From positions 12,230,401 to 12,294,400 of the forward strand of contig OY755175.1 of NCBI GenBank assembly GCA_963576735.1: a stretch of 64,000 nucleotides of DNA, written 5' to 3'. This DNA is from Bedellia somnulentella (lineage: Eukaryota > Arthropoda > Insecta > Lepidoptera > Bedelliidae). Shown piece by piece: positions 23,501 through 31,638 of the stretch (its first letter is position 1; each line of letters starts with the position of its first letter). A model generated the notes under the pieces. The model was not told where the DNA came from. It did no database searches and saw only the letters and a list, made by a program, of their open reading frames with translations. The translations under genes and the position numbers were made by a program.

Positions 23501-26500
23501 ATTATACATCAGTTGTAATATGGTTAATTTATTCATATAAAAATAAGATATAGCTCCATATTTTTCACCACCATGTTACGGAAGTTGTATCAAATGTGCT
23601 CATCATAATTTCGGATGTTTAAAAAACGCTTTGAAGAGGAGTGAATCCTATTCAAAACGTTTCTTGGAAACTGAGTAATTTACAGATAATTTCGTTGCAG
23701 ATACTTGCTCACTGGTAAACTGTGGGTGGTGATGGGAGTGGGATGGTTATGGGAATTCCTATCTACGATCGTGACAGAACCGCAGGGACTATGGTTTGTC
23801 ATCGACACCATCAACGAATTGCAAGGCGTTTGGATATTTCTCATCCTCGTGTTGAAACCAAAGATTTATTATCTCGTGAGGAAGAAACTTGGTAAGTTTA
23901 ACATGTTCATACTATCGGTTAATGTGTTTTGGAAGATAATTTATTAATTTTATTATACATTTATTCCTTTTAAAAATTTAGATTAATCGTGATGAAAATT
24001 TAAGGCAAGGCAGTTTGTTTCATATATTTTTGGTTAAGATAAAAAAATATCATTAAAATATTTGTTTAGATATTAGAATAAAATATTTTTGAAAAATATT
24101 TTACAATCATAAACTTGTAACACTAGCTGACGAATTTTCGATGCTGAAGCTTTGGCTAGCCCATTTTTTATGTATGTACGTTTATTTTAAGAATATATCA
24201 GTTCCAAAAGTTTATCGCCCGATTTCTGAATTGAGTATTCCAGCTGAGAACAACTTAAGTATCGTTCTGTCGCATTGAAAACTTAACAACTGAATGAGAC
24301 AAAACGATACTTAAGTCGTACTCAGCTTGAATACTCAATTCAGAAATCGGGCGTATGTGTGGGATACTTTTAATCAATTTGGTCATATAGTTTCATCAGT
24401 ATAATAATAAGCTTATTTGGAGCTTCGCATTCGTGCATATACTGTAAGCTCCGGAGCCGACTTGGCGCAGAGTGCCTTACCAGTAACATCACTACAATTA
24501 TGTTCTCTTGGGATACTTCTTGCACAAAAATATCATAATAGGGTATGGGTTATCTGCTCAGTGACTTAGACTTTATATATATATCATATTCATATATATA
24601 ATCTTCCTTAAGAATTTTCGAATTCGACGGGGACCAGTAGTTCCTATAATTAACGCGGTCAAGCAAATAAACTTTCAGCCCTATACTATTATATTTATAA
24701 GAATGTTACTATATAAGTGTTGGTTTTACAGGTTTCACACGGTTACCGATATCAAGTATATAATTTATTTTATTGCCTGTATTGTTGTAATCATGTATCA
24801 AAGAGTCTCGTAGCTTGTGCATGTATTAAAGACTAATGTGTTAATAAGTATGATAGCCATGTATAGTTGGATTAGAATTATTGTCTTCCACTTCGAACCA
24901 GAAAACCACGAATCACCACCAGCTACTATTATTATCATGAATTACGTGTATTGACCTCATTACATAACATAACATATACTCACGGCTATAAATCCCTAGA
25001 AGGGGTAGCCAGAGCTAAGGAATTAGAAATTCCTCATCCACTTTTGGAGATGTGAGTGGGGAAAAGATGGTAAAAGTAAAGGTTGTTGGTGATGGGTCTC
25101 CAACCGCATCGCCCAAAAATTCCTTAAAAGCCCCAATACCGTTAGTCTCCTCTTACGTACACCCATCGGTAGAAACGGGGTAGTGCTATTCTAAGCCGAC
25201 ACTACACGGCAATATTGTCCTCATTATTCGTAATTATAAATCTCAGCACCAAATGGAGCTGTTTGGCTAGATAATCATTAGGTATTGTATTTGTGCGATT
25301 ATTAGCAAGTAATTGATAAAACTACACAAGTTGCAGGAAATCATCGTGTCAATCCAGCTTAATACATACCAAGTCGTCATAGGCAAAAATTCGTGATCTT
25401 TTGCTCGTATGTATGTAGGCACGTATGTTTAATAACAAAACTCATCTACACCTTGCTGGTTAGTAGGTATAGCCCTAAAGTACACTGGTCCGTGCAGGTC
25501 CAGGTTACGTATGAGAATTAGACATATTATTTACATATAAAATTTGAGGCTTAGGAATTTCTTATTCCATAGCTCTGGCTAACCCTATTAGGGATTTATA
25601 GCCGTGAGTATATGTGTATATGTACATAAACTGGTATCGTATCGTTAAGATTCTAATTATAATAATAATTGACAGAGTTTAGAATATAACCTTTTTAAAC
25701 GTTTTCTGAACTTAGGTTAAAGAAAATTTTATTAAACTTGATCAATCAAAATCATCAAATATAAAATTACAAAAAAATGTATCGTTCAAAATTTTGTATC
25801 ATAAATGAAGTAGGTACTTATAAAATTCAGCGATCGATTCGATTCGTAGAAGTACTATACAATACAAGCAGCGCTAATTTCAGATTTAAATTTAAACTCG
25901 AGTGATGTCAGTTATTGTTAGTTGAATTATAGCAGCTGGAAGATGATGGTATACAATTGTATTGTATGGATTTAAATTTGCGATTACAGTACGTCGGATC
26001 TACCAGTTGTTGAAACTTATTTTGATTTAGATTGAATTTGCTTAATCATGTTGTATTCCTCCAAGTATCCATACATACATATACTCACGGCTATGAATCC
26101 CTTGAAGGGGTACTTTTGGAAGTTGCGTGGGGAAAATATGGTGGAATAAAGGTTGTTGGTGATGGGTCTCCAACCGCATCGCCCAAAAATCCCTTAAAAG
26201 CCCCAATACCGTTAGTCGCCTCTTACGTACACCCACCGGAAGAAATGGGGTAGTGTTATTCTAAGCCGACACTACACAGCAAGTATACGTCAGGCACATA
26301 ATTCTGATAATTATAGCTTGTCGTACGTTATAAACATATTAACCTTGAGGGAACTCTTTAACATCCAGTTTCTTCGATAATTTACTCTGCACAACAGTAT
26401 TTCTGATGATTGGGTTATGATATCAGAATAATTATTTATTTTTAATGACGATTTCAATTATTAGTTAGATTTATTAGTTAATACAGAAAGAAATCTTTCT

Positions 26501-27386
26501 CTTCCATTATTTACATACATATATACATATACTCACGGCTATAAATACCTAGAAGGGGTAGTCAGAGCTAAGGAACTTGAAGTTCCTCAGCCACTTTTGG
26601 AAGTTGCGTCGGAAAAAGATAGTGAAATAAAGGTTGTTGGTTTTATTAGTCAAAATAGGCTTGACATTTCGAACAAAAATGATTACAATACTAATATTAA
26701 TAAATTTCTTCGCTTAATTCCGCTAAATAATATTATATAAAATAAATATTTAGCGGAATTAAGCGAAGAAATTTATTAATATTAGTATTGCTATGGATTT
26801 CCGCAAAGTAACGCCTGATTCAATCCAAAAATGATTACATCAATTCGAGTCCAAGTATAATATAAAAAATTGGTAACTAGTTAAATAATTAAATTCTTTT
26901 AGCTCAGCAGCAAACTAAAGTTGTAATAACCGGATAAGCTTACTAACGAAAGCTTTAACTGTTGTACTTGTAGTACTAATAATATATTTAATTAAACAAT
27001 AACAACAATAAACCCATTGTAAATTTTCATGCACAATCTCTACTTTCCGAATGTAAGACTGGAAGAGATCTTTGTTTAGCGATAAGTCCGCCTGTTGTTT
27101 ACCTGTCTTTTGTATTTCATTTTGTATTATGTCCGTGCATTGTTTTGGTGTTAAAAAAATGAATTTGTATTGTATTGTATTAAATATATTATTAGTAGAA
27201 GAGGTTGTATTATAATTGTTGTTACATTATTGACCTATATTTACAGGGTTAAAAGAATCTGGTGGTAGAGGCCAAAGATCCTCGGCAGCGGGTACATCCA
27301 GCACCTTCCTGTCGCGAACCATCAGTAGTGAAGAAAGAACTAACCAGCGAATCTCCCAGCCTATTATTGATAAAATAAAAGATTAG
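3935..27386 (+). CDS. mthl: Methuselah-like class B G-protein-coupled receptor, 8 exons, 718 aa
   Basis: Exons: 3935-4883, 6277-6512, 7066-7249, 8994-9072, 17328-17512, 18003-18195, 23701-23891, 27247-27386. All junctions are GT-AG and the frame is continuous (2157 nt including TAG). Residues 1-20 form a signal peptide. Residues about 25-390 are a Cys-rich ectodomain with repeated CC-x-x-G blocks (FKCCDDGFSF, CCPKGQ, CCPAGQHYEP). Seven membrane segments lie at about 396-414, 424-443, 459-480, 503-525, 552-576, 613-632 and 645-665, with family hallmarks ELRNLHGR after TM1, SWLNVMCFDIWWTF in TM3, RRRFAIYSLYAWG before TM4 and LQGVWIFLILVLKPK in TM7. The tail is Ser/Arg-rich. These are Methuselah-family (secretin-like GPCR) traits; the ligand and the exact mthl subtype cannot be read. 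The long ectodomain suggests an ancient mthl clade rather than the Drosophila mth cluster. Confidence 0.93.
4990..5580 (+). mobile_element. C-terminal fragment of an I/R1/Jockey-group LINE ORF2
   Basis: A frame from about 5080 to the stop at 5487 ends a LINE polyprotein. It contains C-x2-C-x7-H-x4-C (CLVCGCHEDLYHLLTVC), the CCHC knuckle common near the C-terminus of these elements, preceded by the FRVRSNYLPLNNFL stretch. It lacks RT and endonuclease domains and lies in intron 1 of the GPCR gene, so it is a 5'-truncated insertion. The clade is uncertain. Confidence 0.6.
5645..5950 (-). repeat. tRNA-derived SINE-like fragments
   Basis: Two box-B-like stretches on the - strand, near 5665 (GGGCTCGAACCCC) and 5895 (TCAGGTTCAAACCCC), are each followed by a degraded box A. 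Both are old and diverged. Confidence 0.4.
6277..6512 (+). CDS. mthl: mthl exon 2: end of ectodomain
   Basis: Acceptor TTTACATTTCAG, donor GTAAGT at 6513. It encodes the last Cys-containing part of the ectodomain (IKCMNGKF ... RRKCGQSP ... LGCFNPP) and ends in phase 0 just before TM1. Confidence 0.9.
6828..6955 (+). repeat. Lepidopteran dispersed repeat (GACATAGGCC family)
   Basis: Contains 'ctagacataggccttcccc' followed by 'cgatctccactacgaccggtcc', a block I recognise as very common in moth and butterfly introns. It ends about 110 bases before exon 3. Confidence 0.6.
7066..7249 (+). CDS. mthl: mthl exon 3: TM1, first loop, TM2
   Basis: The acceptor AATATTGTTTCAG at 7065 is the in-phase AG that places TM1 directly after exon 2. 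The frame is open further upstream but those AGs give the wrong phase or lie in a repeat. Donor GTGAGT at 7250. Contains ELRNLHGR. Confidence 0.85.
7634..7783 (-). repeat. 240-bp SINE copy, 3' part (continues after RTE insertion at 8448)
   Basis: Begins with ACATACTCACGGCTATAA and runs to 'ccaaccgcat'. The rest of the element resumes at 8448-8545 on the far side of an RTE fragment. Confidence 0.8.
7784..8447 (-). mobile_element. RTE-clade LINE, C-terminal ORF fragment (longest copy here)
   Basis: The - strand frame 8447-7803 (214 aa) matches the post-RT C-terminus of RTE-clade reverse transcriptases. Landmarks are FVYLGSLFTRDGKCDEDIE, LVPTLMYGSECWVWQKKHE, RWFGHIERMDDRK and VCQDRTKWRSIVSAYPNG. 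It is 5'-truncated after the RT palm and has a CATA-repeat tail at 7772-7793 (TATG on the sense strand). It has inserted into a 240-bp SINE copy. The ORF is open but lacks catalytic domains. Confidence 0.85.
8448..8545 (-). repeat. 240-bp SINE copy, 5' part of the interrupted element
   Basis: 'cccttaatagccc' to 'agccgatactacacac' completes the SINE begun at 7634. Confidence 0.75.
8994..9072 (+). CDS. mthl: mthl exon 4: TM3
   Basis: Acceptor TTTGTTCAG, donor GTAAGT at 9073. It encodes GYGIYFGFVAAFSWLNVMCF and DIWWTF, the most conserved part of Methuselah receptors. Too short to stand out as an ORF by itself. Confidence 0.92.
9128..9427 (+). repeat. tRNA-derived SINE (TTATG-tail family), diverged near-full copy
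   Basis: A tRNA-like head 'gatatagctcaatgattcg' is followed by the 'gtggttaatttataatggtt' body and the 'ctgctattcggcgtga' 3' end, matching 37759-38129. Confidence 0.7.
10580..10655 (-). repeat. 240-bp SINE copy, 3' part (interrupted)
   Basis: CATACATACATATCATATACTCACGG through 'gtagccagagcttcgg'; resumes at 11198 after an RTE insertion. Confidence 0.7.
10656..11197 (-). mobile_element. RTE LINE 3' fragment, frame broken
   Basis: Same C-terminal region as the copy at 7784-8447, ending with the CATA tail. The open stretch 11178-10945 keeps MYGSECWVWQKKHESRVNA but frameshifts follow, so it is a dead copy inserted in a SINE. Confidence 0.8.
11198..11378 (-). repeat. 240-bp SINE copy, 5' part (interrupted)
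   Basis: 'aaattcctcagccacttttg' to 'agccaacactacacaac' completes the element begun at 10580. Confidence 0.7.
11851..12084 (-). repeat. 240-bp SINE, complete copy with target duplication
   Basis: Flanked by the direct repeat CAACTGCT (11843-11850 and 12085-12092). Reads from the CATACATA tail to ACACTACACGG. Confidence 0.85.
12280..12533 (-). repeat. 240-bp SINE, complete copy with 14-bp target duplication
   Basis: Flanked by TTAAGAGCTTAATA at 12266-12279 and 12534-12547, a clean target-site duplication that fixes both ends. Confidence 0.9.
13071..13306 (+). repeat. 240-bp SINE copy
   Basis: Runs from 'catagaatagcactacccc' to GTGAGTATATGTATGTATG, with an imperfect flanking repeat TTTTAT(G/A)AAG. 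Confidence 0.85.
13726..14076 (+). repeat. 240-bp SINE copy with ~100-bp AT-rich insertion
   Basis: GCCGTGTAGTGTCGGC to the ATGTATGTATG tail. About 100 bp of unrelated AT-rich DNA (about 13860-13960) splits it in the middle. Confidence 0.8.
14091..14160 (-). repeat. 240-bp SINE, 5'-end fragment
   Basis: Only 'gtggcctcttacg' to 'agccgacactaaacagc' remains, directly beside the previous copy. Confidence 0.6.
14946..15012 (+). repeat. Fragment of TTAA-type MITE
   Basis: AAGAGCTTATTCCATTTG and 'gaagacgtctgaaagccac' match the left end of the element at 28665-28836. The right end is missing. Confidence 0.65.
15013..15110 (+). repeat. tRNA-derived SINE head
   Basis: 'ggccgggtggataggtgac' (box A-like) followed 45 bases later by 'gcgggtttgatccccgc' (box B-like), which folds as a T-arm. 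It does not form a complete tRNA. Confidence 0.5.
16186..16254 (-). repeat. RTE LINE 3' terminus with TTAC tail
   Basis: A (TTAC)n run then 'tatactcacgccc' and the conserved RTE 3' end. Only ~50 bp of element remain. Confidence 0.7.
17328..17512 (+). CDS. mthl: mthl exon 5: TM4 and second extracellular loop
   Basis: Acceptor TTTTTTTCAG, donor GTGAGT at 17513. Encodes RRRFAIYSLYAWG and the KEYCWFGA segment, whose Cys is the conserved extracellular loop cysteine. Confidence 0.92.
17587..17760 (-). repeat. RTE LINE 3' fragment
   Basis: Begins CATACATACGTATGTCATATACTCACGCC and continues into the KNKRA..MKRLMDVNEAREV coding region, then stops abruptly. Confidence 0.75.
17781..17930 (-). repeat. 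240-bp SINE, old diverged copy
   Basis: 'catatactcatggacataaa' to 'gatgggtctccaatcgca'; many substitutions. Confidence 0.6.
18003..18195 (+). CDS. mthl: mthl exon 6: TM5 and third intracellular loop
   Basis: The acceptor GTTAACAG has a weak pyrimidine tract; donor GTAAAA at 18196 is non-optimal. Encodes WPHYIFFVFPMGVMTTINFV and a basic loop ending FKADRAR. Confidence 0.9.
18290..18890 (+). pseudogene. Degenerate retroelement ORF with PD-(D/E)XK-like core
   Basis: Three successive frames, broken by frameshifts and stops, read a protein tail I recognise from many invertebrate retroelement polyproteins. Landmarks: INDIVRWALVSADIPSVLEP, RSDGKRPDGLTLIQW, CLLWDATCV, then TPGAAAK, FVPLTVETMGVWG and LAVQRGNAASVMGTF. 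The RPD ... WDAT arrangement resembles the restriction-like endonuclease core of early-branching LINEs (inference). GC content and codon use differ from the flanking intron. It is non-functional as read and lies in mthl intron 6, next to a Helitron end. Confidence 0.55.
19233..20004 (+). mobile_element. Nested Helitron-like element
   Basis: Starts TCTATACATATAATAAATC and ends TACGAAGTCTGTCGGGTCAGCTAG before T. Contains an unusually GC-rich block at about 19500-19680 that the other Helitrons here lack. Confidence 0.65.
20478..20536 (+). repeat. (GACA)n microsatellite within Helitron
   Basis: About 14 units of GACA with one GACG interruption; it is the complement of the CTGT run found in the other Helitron copies. 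Confidence 0.9.
20892..21995 (+). mobile_element. Helitron-like element with SINE inserted near its 5' end
   Basis: 5' CTATACTTATAATAAAT, 3' CCCGTGCGAAGCTGGGACGATCCACTAG. Very similar to 54692-55936, implying recent amplification. Confidence 0.8.
20911..21051 (+). repeat. tRNA-derived SINE 3' fragment with target duplication
   Basis: ATAATAAAT occurs at 20902-20910 and 21052-21060, flanking the SINE 3' half with its TTATG tail; it splits the Helitron 5' end. Confidence 0.85.
22464..22582. repeat. Inverted-repeat MITE, diverged copy
   Basis: 'gcatgaggggtgtgagagcg' and its imperfect complement 'gggctctcacaggcctcaatg' match the element at 60947-61070. Confidence 0.65.
23130..23180 (+). repeat. 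RTE LINE 3' terminus
   Basis: 'gtctccgcctaccccaatgg' followed by 'aactaatgg', the last coding and 3' bases of the RTE. Confidence 0.6.
23701..23891 (+). CDS. mthl: mthl exon 7: TM6 and TM7
   Basis: Acceptor TTTCGTTGCAG, donor GTAAGT at 23892. Encodes LWVVMGVGWLWEFLS and LQGVWIFLILVLKPK. Confidence 0.93.
24125..24185 (+). repeat. 240-bp SINE, 3' fragment, very diverged
   Basis: 'ctgacgaattttcgatgctg' then 'ttggctagccc' and a 'tatgtatgtacg' tail. Confidence 0.45.
24216..24353. repeat. Inverted-repeat MITE
   Basis: CGCCCGATTTCTGAATTGAG at the left end and its exact complement at the right. Arms of ~60 bp with a few mismatches close on a short AT-rich centre. Confidence 0.85.
24965..25210 (-). 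repeat. 240-bp SINE, complete copy
   Basis: ATACTCACGGCTATAAATCC to CCGACACTACACGG with all internal blocks present. Confidence 0.85.
25547..25625 (+). repeat. 240-bp SINE, 3' fragment
   Basis: 'cttaggaatttcttattcc' to GTGAGTATATGTGTATATG. Confidence 0.65.
26069..26280 (-). repeat. 240-bp SINE copy with internal deletion and target duplication
   Basis: Flanked by AAGTAT (26063-26068, 26281-26286). The block between 'gaaggggt' and 'acttttggaag' is deleted. Confidence 0.8.
26512..26640 (-). repeat. 240-bp SINE, 3' part
   Basis: CATACATATATACATATACTCACGG to 'aataaaggttgttgg', where it stops. Confidence 0.75.
26686..26790. repeat. Perfect 44-bp palindrome with 17-base loop
   Basis: Arms 26686-26729 and 26747-26790 are exact reverse complements (outer ends CAATACTAATATTAATAAAT and ATTTATTAATATTAGTATTG). 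Confidence 0.95.
27247..27386 (+). CDS. mthl: mthl exon 8: cytoplasmic tail and stop
   Basis: Acceptor ATATTTACAG. 46 residues rich in Ser, Arg and Gly (ESGGRGQRSSAAGTSSTF ...) end in IIDKIKD and TAG at 27384. No PDZ-type C-terminus is apparent. Confidence 0.85.
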
Positions 27387-27588
27387 CTTTAAGATGTTCT
27401 CGCTTATTGTTTAAGTTAAAATGGTTTTGCCGCGTATAGTTGGCTTATAAATGCACTTATTAGTATCCGCTGCCGTCAAAAAGACAAAGTTTTTATTACT
27501 GAAAGGCGATATTTTTGGATATCAGGCAGTATATTAAAAGTATAGCAATTGAAAGATTGGTTCCTATATTTTTAGTCTGTCAACAAGA

Positions 27589-27704
27589 CGTGTAGGGTCG
27601 GCTTATAATGTCTAAGAGTATGGGCCTTTTAAATTTGTTTTTGGGCGATGCGGTTGGAGACGGGCTCCTCCTTTTTGTGATGAATGGCCGTGAGTATACA
27701 AATG
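27589..27704 (+). repeat. 240-bp SINE with central deletion
   Basis: 'gtgtagggtcggcttataat' and 'tttgggcgatgcggttggag' are present; most of the 3' half is lost before 'gccgtgagtatac'. Confidence 0.65.
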
Positions 27705-28664
27705 TTTAATCTAGGTTCGTTTCGATCATTGACGTAAAAGGTTTGAACTGTTTTCATGTTCTACATGATTACGTCCTTCATTTAATTTGATATGGCATGG
27801 ATGATGGTCTTGATCTGTATACTTTAGTTAGTATAAACGTATTCATTTTTGTTGTTCTTTCAATGTTAATAGAATCGTATGCGCTGTATGCTATATTGCA
27901 AAAATATTGTACACGTAAGGAATTCAAATATTTAGGCTTTATATGATTAGCTTATGGTGTTGATAAAATTGTAGTATTTTTCGAGTAAGACTCTAGATAA
28001 CACTTCAGAAATGAAAGACATTCCTTTAAACATTTGGTCACTGTTTTGCAGGTTCCCATTTTCAAATTAGTATTTTAGCAAAAATATTTCTTTGAGAAAT
28101 CGTGTTTTGTTAAGAATTGTTATTAAAGCTTCTAAAGTGTTTAGCCTTTTGTTTAGAGATGGAGCCATTGACTCATTTTATTAAGTTTTAGAACTTTGGT
28201 CATCTTAATTTACAAAAGCAACACTTTCTTTTATCAATTTAATTTATTAAATAATAGATATTAATAGATTTATTTAAATGTTTTTCTAAATGTCGTCATG
28301 ACGGATTTTAAGAAAATCATATAAGTATGCTAGTCTAAATAAACATTTAAAAGTGGCCAAAATAGAAGCTTGTAACCATTAAACGTGTTAATAGTCAACG
28401 GAAATAATAAGACAACACCCTTAATGTACTAATTATAATAAGAAATATTCAAAGGTTTGTTTTAATGTTTAGCCCATTTAGATAGTAACCTAAACCATAA
28501 GATACCTCTCCCCTTTCAGAATGCATGTCAGCAAATCGTCTAAATTATAAGTAATTTGTTCAAAATATCGACGTTGAGAAAGAAACATATTAAAATAGGG
28601 ATCGCATATTATCGCCTTTGAGATTTTATAAAAAATCCCTGTTCACAGTATCTGACGCAATTAA

Positions 28665-28836
28665 AGAGCTTATTCCATTTGTCTGAATGAAGACGTCTGA
28701 AAGCCACAGAATCTGAATTCAGACTAGTGGAATAACGTTCAAACTGAAATTTGTGTAGTGGAATAACAAGCGTCTGCGGCAGTAACTTCGTAGGACGTCT
28801 GAATTCAGCAACGACAAAGTGTAATGGAATAAGCTC
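28665..28836. mobile_element. MITE with TTAA target duplication
   Basis: Ends AGAGCTTATTCCATTT and the complement ATGGAATAAGCTC are inverted. Flanks are TTAA on both sides (28661-28664, 28837-28840), the target of piggyBac-type elements. About 172 bp, non-coding. Confidence 0.7.
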
Positions 28837-29018
28837 TTAAGCCCGCGTGGTCAAATATGCGGCGTATGTAAGGTTTAAATTCTTTGCTGAGTGAGTTGTG
28901 TTGTGTGTGCTGATGTATTTAATTATTTTTGTAGTTGTTTTACGATGTGTCATAAACCCTTTCAAAAAGCATCGAGTAATTTTTAATTCTTATGCTCTGG
29001 AATAATAAAGATACTGAT

Positions 29019-29105
29019 ATACCTCTGTGGATTGGAGGTGAAGCGCTTGGCTTACAATATGGAGGTCTCAGGTTCGATATCCGCGGGGAGAGCTCACAAT
29101 TATAA
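29019..29105 (+). repeat. tRNA-derived SINE head
   Basis: 'tggaggtgaagcgcttggc' and the box-B-like 'caggttcgatatccgcgg'; a complete tRNA cloverleaf is not formed. Confidence 0.45.
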
Positions 29106-29645
29106 TTTGAGAGGTTTTACACAAATTCGTAGTATATTAAAACGGCAATTCGGTATGCAAAGTTTTACAAAAGTGGTGCTGATTACGAAACCATTTCGAG
29201 ATATTATGTTTTTAAAACATATTTTCTAGAAATTAAATCAAACAGAGCTAAGATGACCATTATTTTAGCAAAAAACTGTAACAGTATTTGACCTTCAGCG
29301 TTATGGCAAAGACATTCGTTCTTGCAGTTTATTAATAAAACATCGTAAATAATAGGTTTGTTTAGTATAATATCGTAATAATTTTATTTGGGATCACAAA
29401 TTCGTGAAACATTTTGCAATCAGCAACATTTTTACTAAACATTTCGCTTTATTTGCATGTCGCTACGTGATATTTTCAATCGATGACGTCATTAAGTACA
29501 AAAGTTGAACAATCTTTAAAAAATCATAACTTTGCAATTACTCATTTTAAATGAAAAATGTTCAAATCAGTTTTTTATTTTCGTGTTTGCTATCGAATAA
29601 AAATATTTAATAAATACCAAAAAAAAACTTTGCATACCGAATTGG

Positions 29646-29757
29646 CCTACGTGTATCACGTGAGTTCACTGTCAAAGACATTAATGTCTCGTGATGTTCA
29701 GATGTACTTGTACCTCTGTCACCCTTCGATGATATACTGCGTGAACGTTTGAGTTTG
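29646..29757 (+). repeat. tRNA-derived SINE 3' fragment
   Basis: 'cacgtgagttcactgtcaaa' to 'atactgcgtgaacgtttgag', diverged from the family. Confidence 0.65.
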
Positions 29758-29767
29758 GAAGAATATA

Positions 29768-29890
29768 CATACATACATACATATTCTCACGCCGTTAGTT
29801 CCCATTGGGGTAGGCAGAGACTATCGATCGCCACTTTGTACGATCCTGGCAAACCTCTCTGGCTTCGTTTACATCTATCAATCTTTTCAT
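29768..29890 (-). repeat. RTE LINE 3' fragment with 11-bp target duplication
   Basis: Flanked by GGAAGAATATA (29757-29767 and 29891-29901): a 123-bp, severely 5'-truncated RTE insertion. Confidence 0.9.
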
Positions 29891-30213
29891 GGAAGAATAT
29901 AGTTGGCCGGAATCACCTGATTATACGAAAATGAAGATCATTCCGTGCTTTGGAGCGCACATTTAGCCGTTGTTATCACGGTAGTACTCTTATCTTAAGT
30001 CTGCCAATATACAACGACTTTGGCCAAAACACCTTGTTCAGGGCACGGGTATAACTATGGGTTGTAATGTATTTACACCGTGATTGTGCTAGATACGACA
30101 TATTCACGGAGTAAACCCTCAACACCTGTATGAGTGCCTCTATCTAACATTATTTTATGATCATGCTAGGTAACTTTCAAATAAGAATTTAATTAGGAAT
30201 AAAATATAAGTAT

Positions 30214-30438
30214 GCCGTGTAGCGCTGGCTTAAAATGTCGCCCCTTTCTATCCAGGGGTGTCGGCAACTAAGGGTACGGGATTTTTCAAATTTGTTTTAT
30301 GTCTATGTGTCCAACCACCAATGATACTTTATTTCTACCATCTTGTCCCCTATTAACATCCAAATGTGGCTGAGGAGTTTCAAGCTTCAAAGCTCTGGCT
30401 ACCCCTTTTTGGAATTTATGCCCGTGAGTATATGTATG
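30214..30438 (+). repeat. 240-bp SINE, old copy
   Basis: GCCGTGTAGCGCTGGC to GTGAGTATATGTATG with many substitutions. Confidence 0.7.
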
Positions 30439-31486
30439 ATGGTAAAATATAATATTACCAGTATTTAGGTTCAATAACACAATATAAGTATGTTCTAAAT
30501 TATTTATCACAAACATTTCAATATTGGTTTTTAACAAGATTACATTTCTGATTGGAAATCATAAAAGTATTTATAAATGAGAGGTATATACAAGAAATAT
30601 ATTTAAATATAATTTTGTGGTCGGTTAATGTATGTCGTGCAATAGTGTAACGATTAAAAACAGAACGGTGCACTGAAACTATAACACTACATTTACTCTT
30701 AAAAAATATTTGTGTATAAAGATGACTTTCATTTATAATAAGTATAATTTTCAAGCCTTACGATATTAAAATTAGTATCTATACAATAAATAGGTAAGCA
30801 CCTGATTAACCTAAGACATAAACTATTAAGTAATAAATTCGGTTCATTTGAATTTGCCTCCCAATACTTACTTTACAATCATGCTATTGTTTTTGCATTA
30901 TTTTATTGAGAGGTAATGGAACTATTAAAAACTATATGATTACAATACTTTACAGTATATATGTTTTAATTGCGATAGTAATAACCACGGTAAAACTAAG
31001 TAACGCAACGGTGTAATCACATCATGTTAGGAAGACAGTTTATCACAATAAAGTCTATTAATACTGATTTCACCTTAATTAATTGTATTTTATACTAAAG
31101 TAATATTGTTTACAGTGGTTTACTTATACTACGCAGTGGATTATACCAAAACGCTTCCACAATAATAATCAATAAATAGTGATTATTCAGATGAAAAAAT
31201 ACGAGAAGATAAGGCTTATATACAATTCTGTTACCATAACCATTAAAGATAAACAAAATTAAGGTAGCGAAATAAGATTTTGTTGCCACTTGAGTAATTA
31301 GCTAAGGCACTATTTCTATGTTTACTTAAATTCGATGGAAACCTCCAAATAGCATATATTTCAGAGCAAAAATATAGATTTTCATCTGATTGCTCCATCA
31401 AAATATAATTTTTTTCTTACTTCTTTTTAAAATAACAAAATAACTTGAACCTAAAGTAAGTAGCTATAAACTTGAAGTCTTCAATA

Positions 31487-31638
31487 TTAATGATGATTGG
31501 CGGAAGAGTTGTGCGGTGGTATGGGCGAAGGTGAACTGGTGTGTTGAGGACCGGGAGACGTGGGCCTGCCTGAGGCTAGTTCTTCTTCATCGATGATAGA
31601 AATATCTCGGATGGATGGTCGCTGTGATCGGCGCCAAC
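31487..31638 (-). CDS. NHA: NHA exon 11: C-terminal tail and stop
   Basis: Acceptor TTTAATTTATTAG. Encodes WRRSQRPSIRDISIIDEEE followed by a Pro/Ser-rich end; TAA at 31487-31489. The basic RxRS-like run could be a phosphorylation site (inference). Confidence 0.85.

Larger units (their letters stand above)
27387..31486. other. Intergenic region between convergent genes
   Basis: Contains the 3' UTR of mthl (length unknown), SINE, RTE and MITE copies listed separately, and AT-rich DNA. I see no gene in 27705-28660, 28845-29640, 29900-30210 or 30440-31480. Confidence 0.6.
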
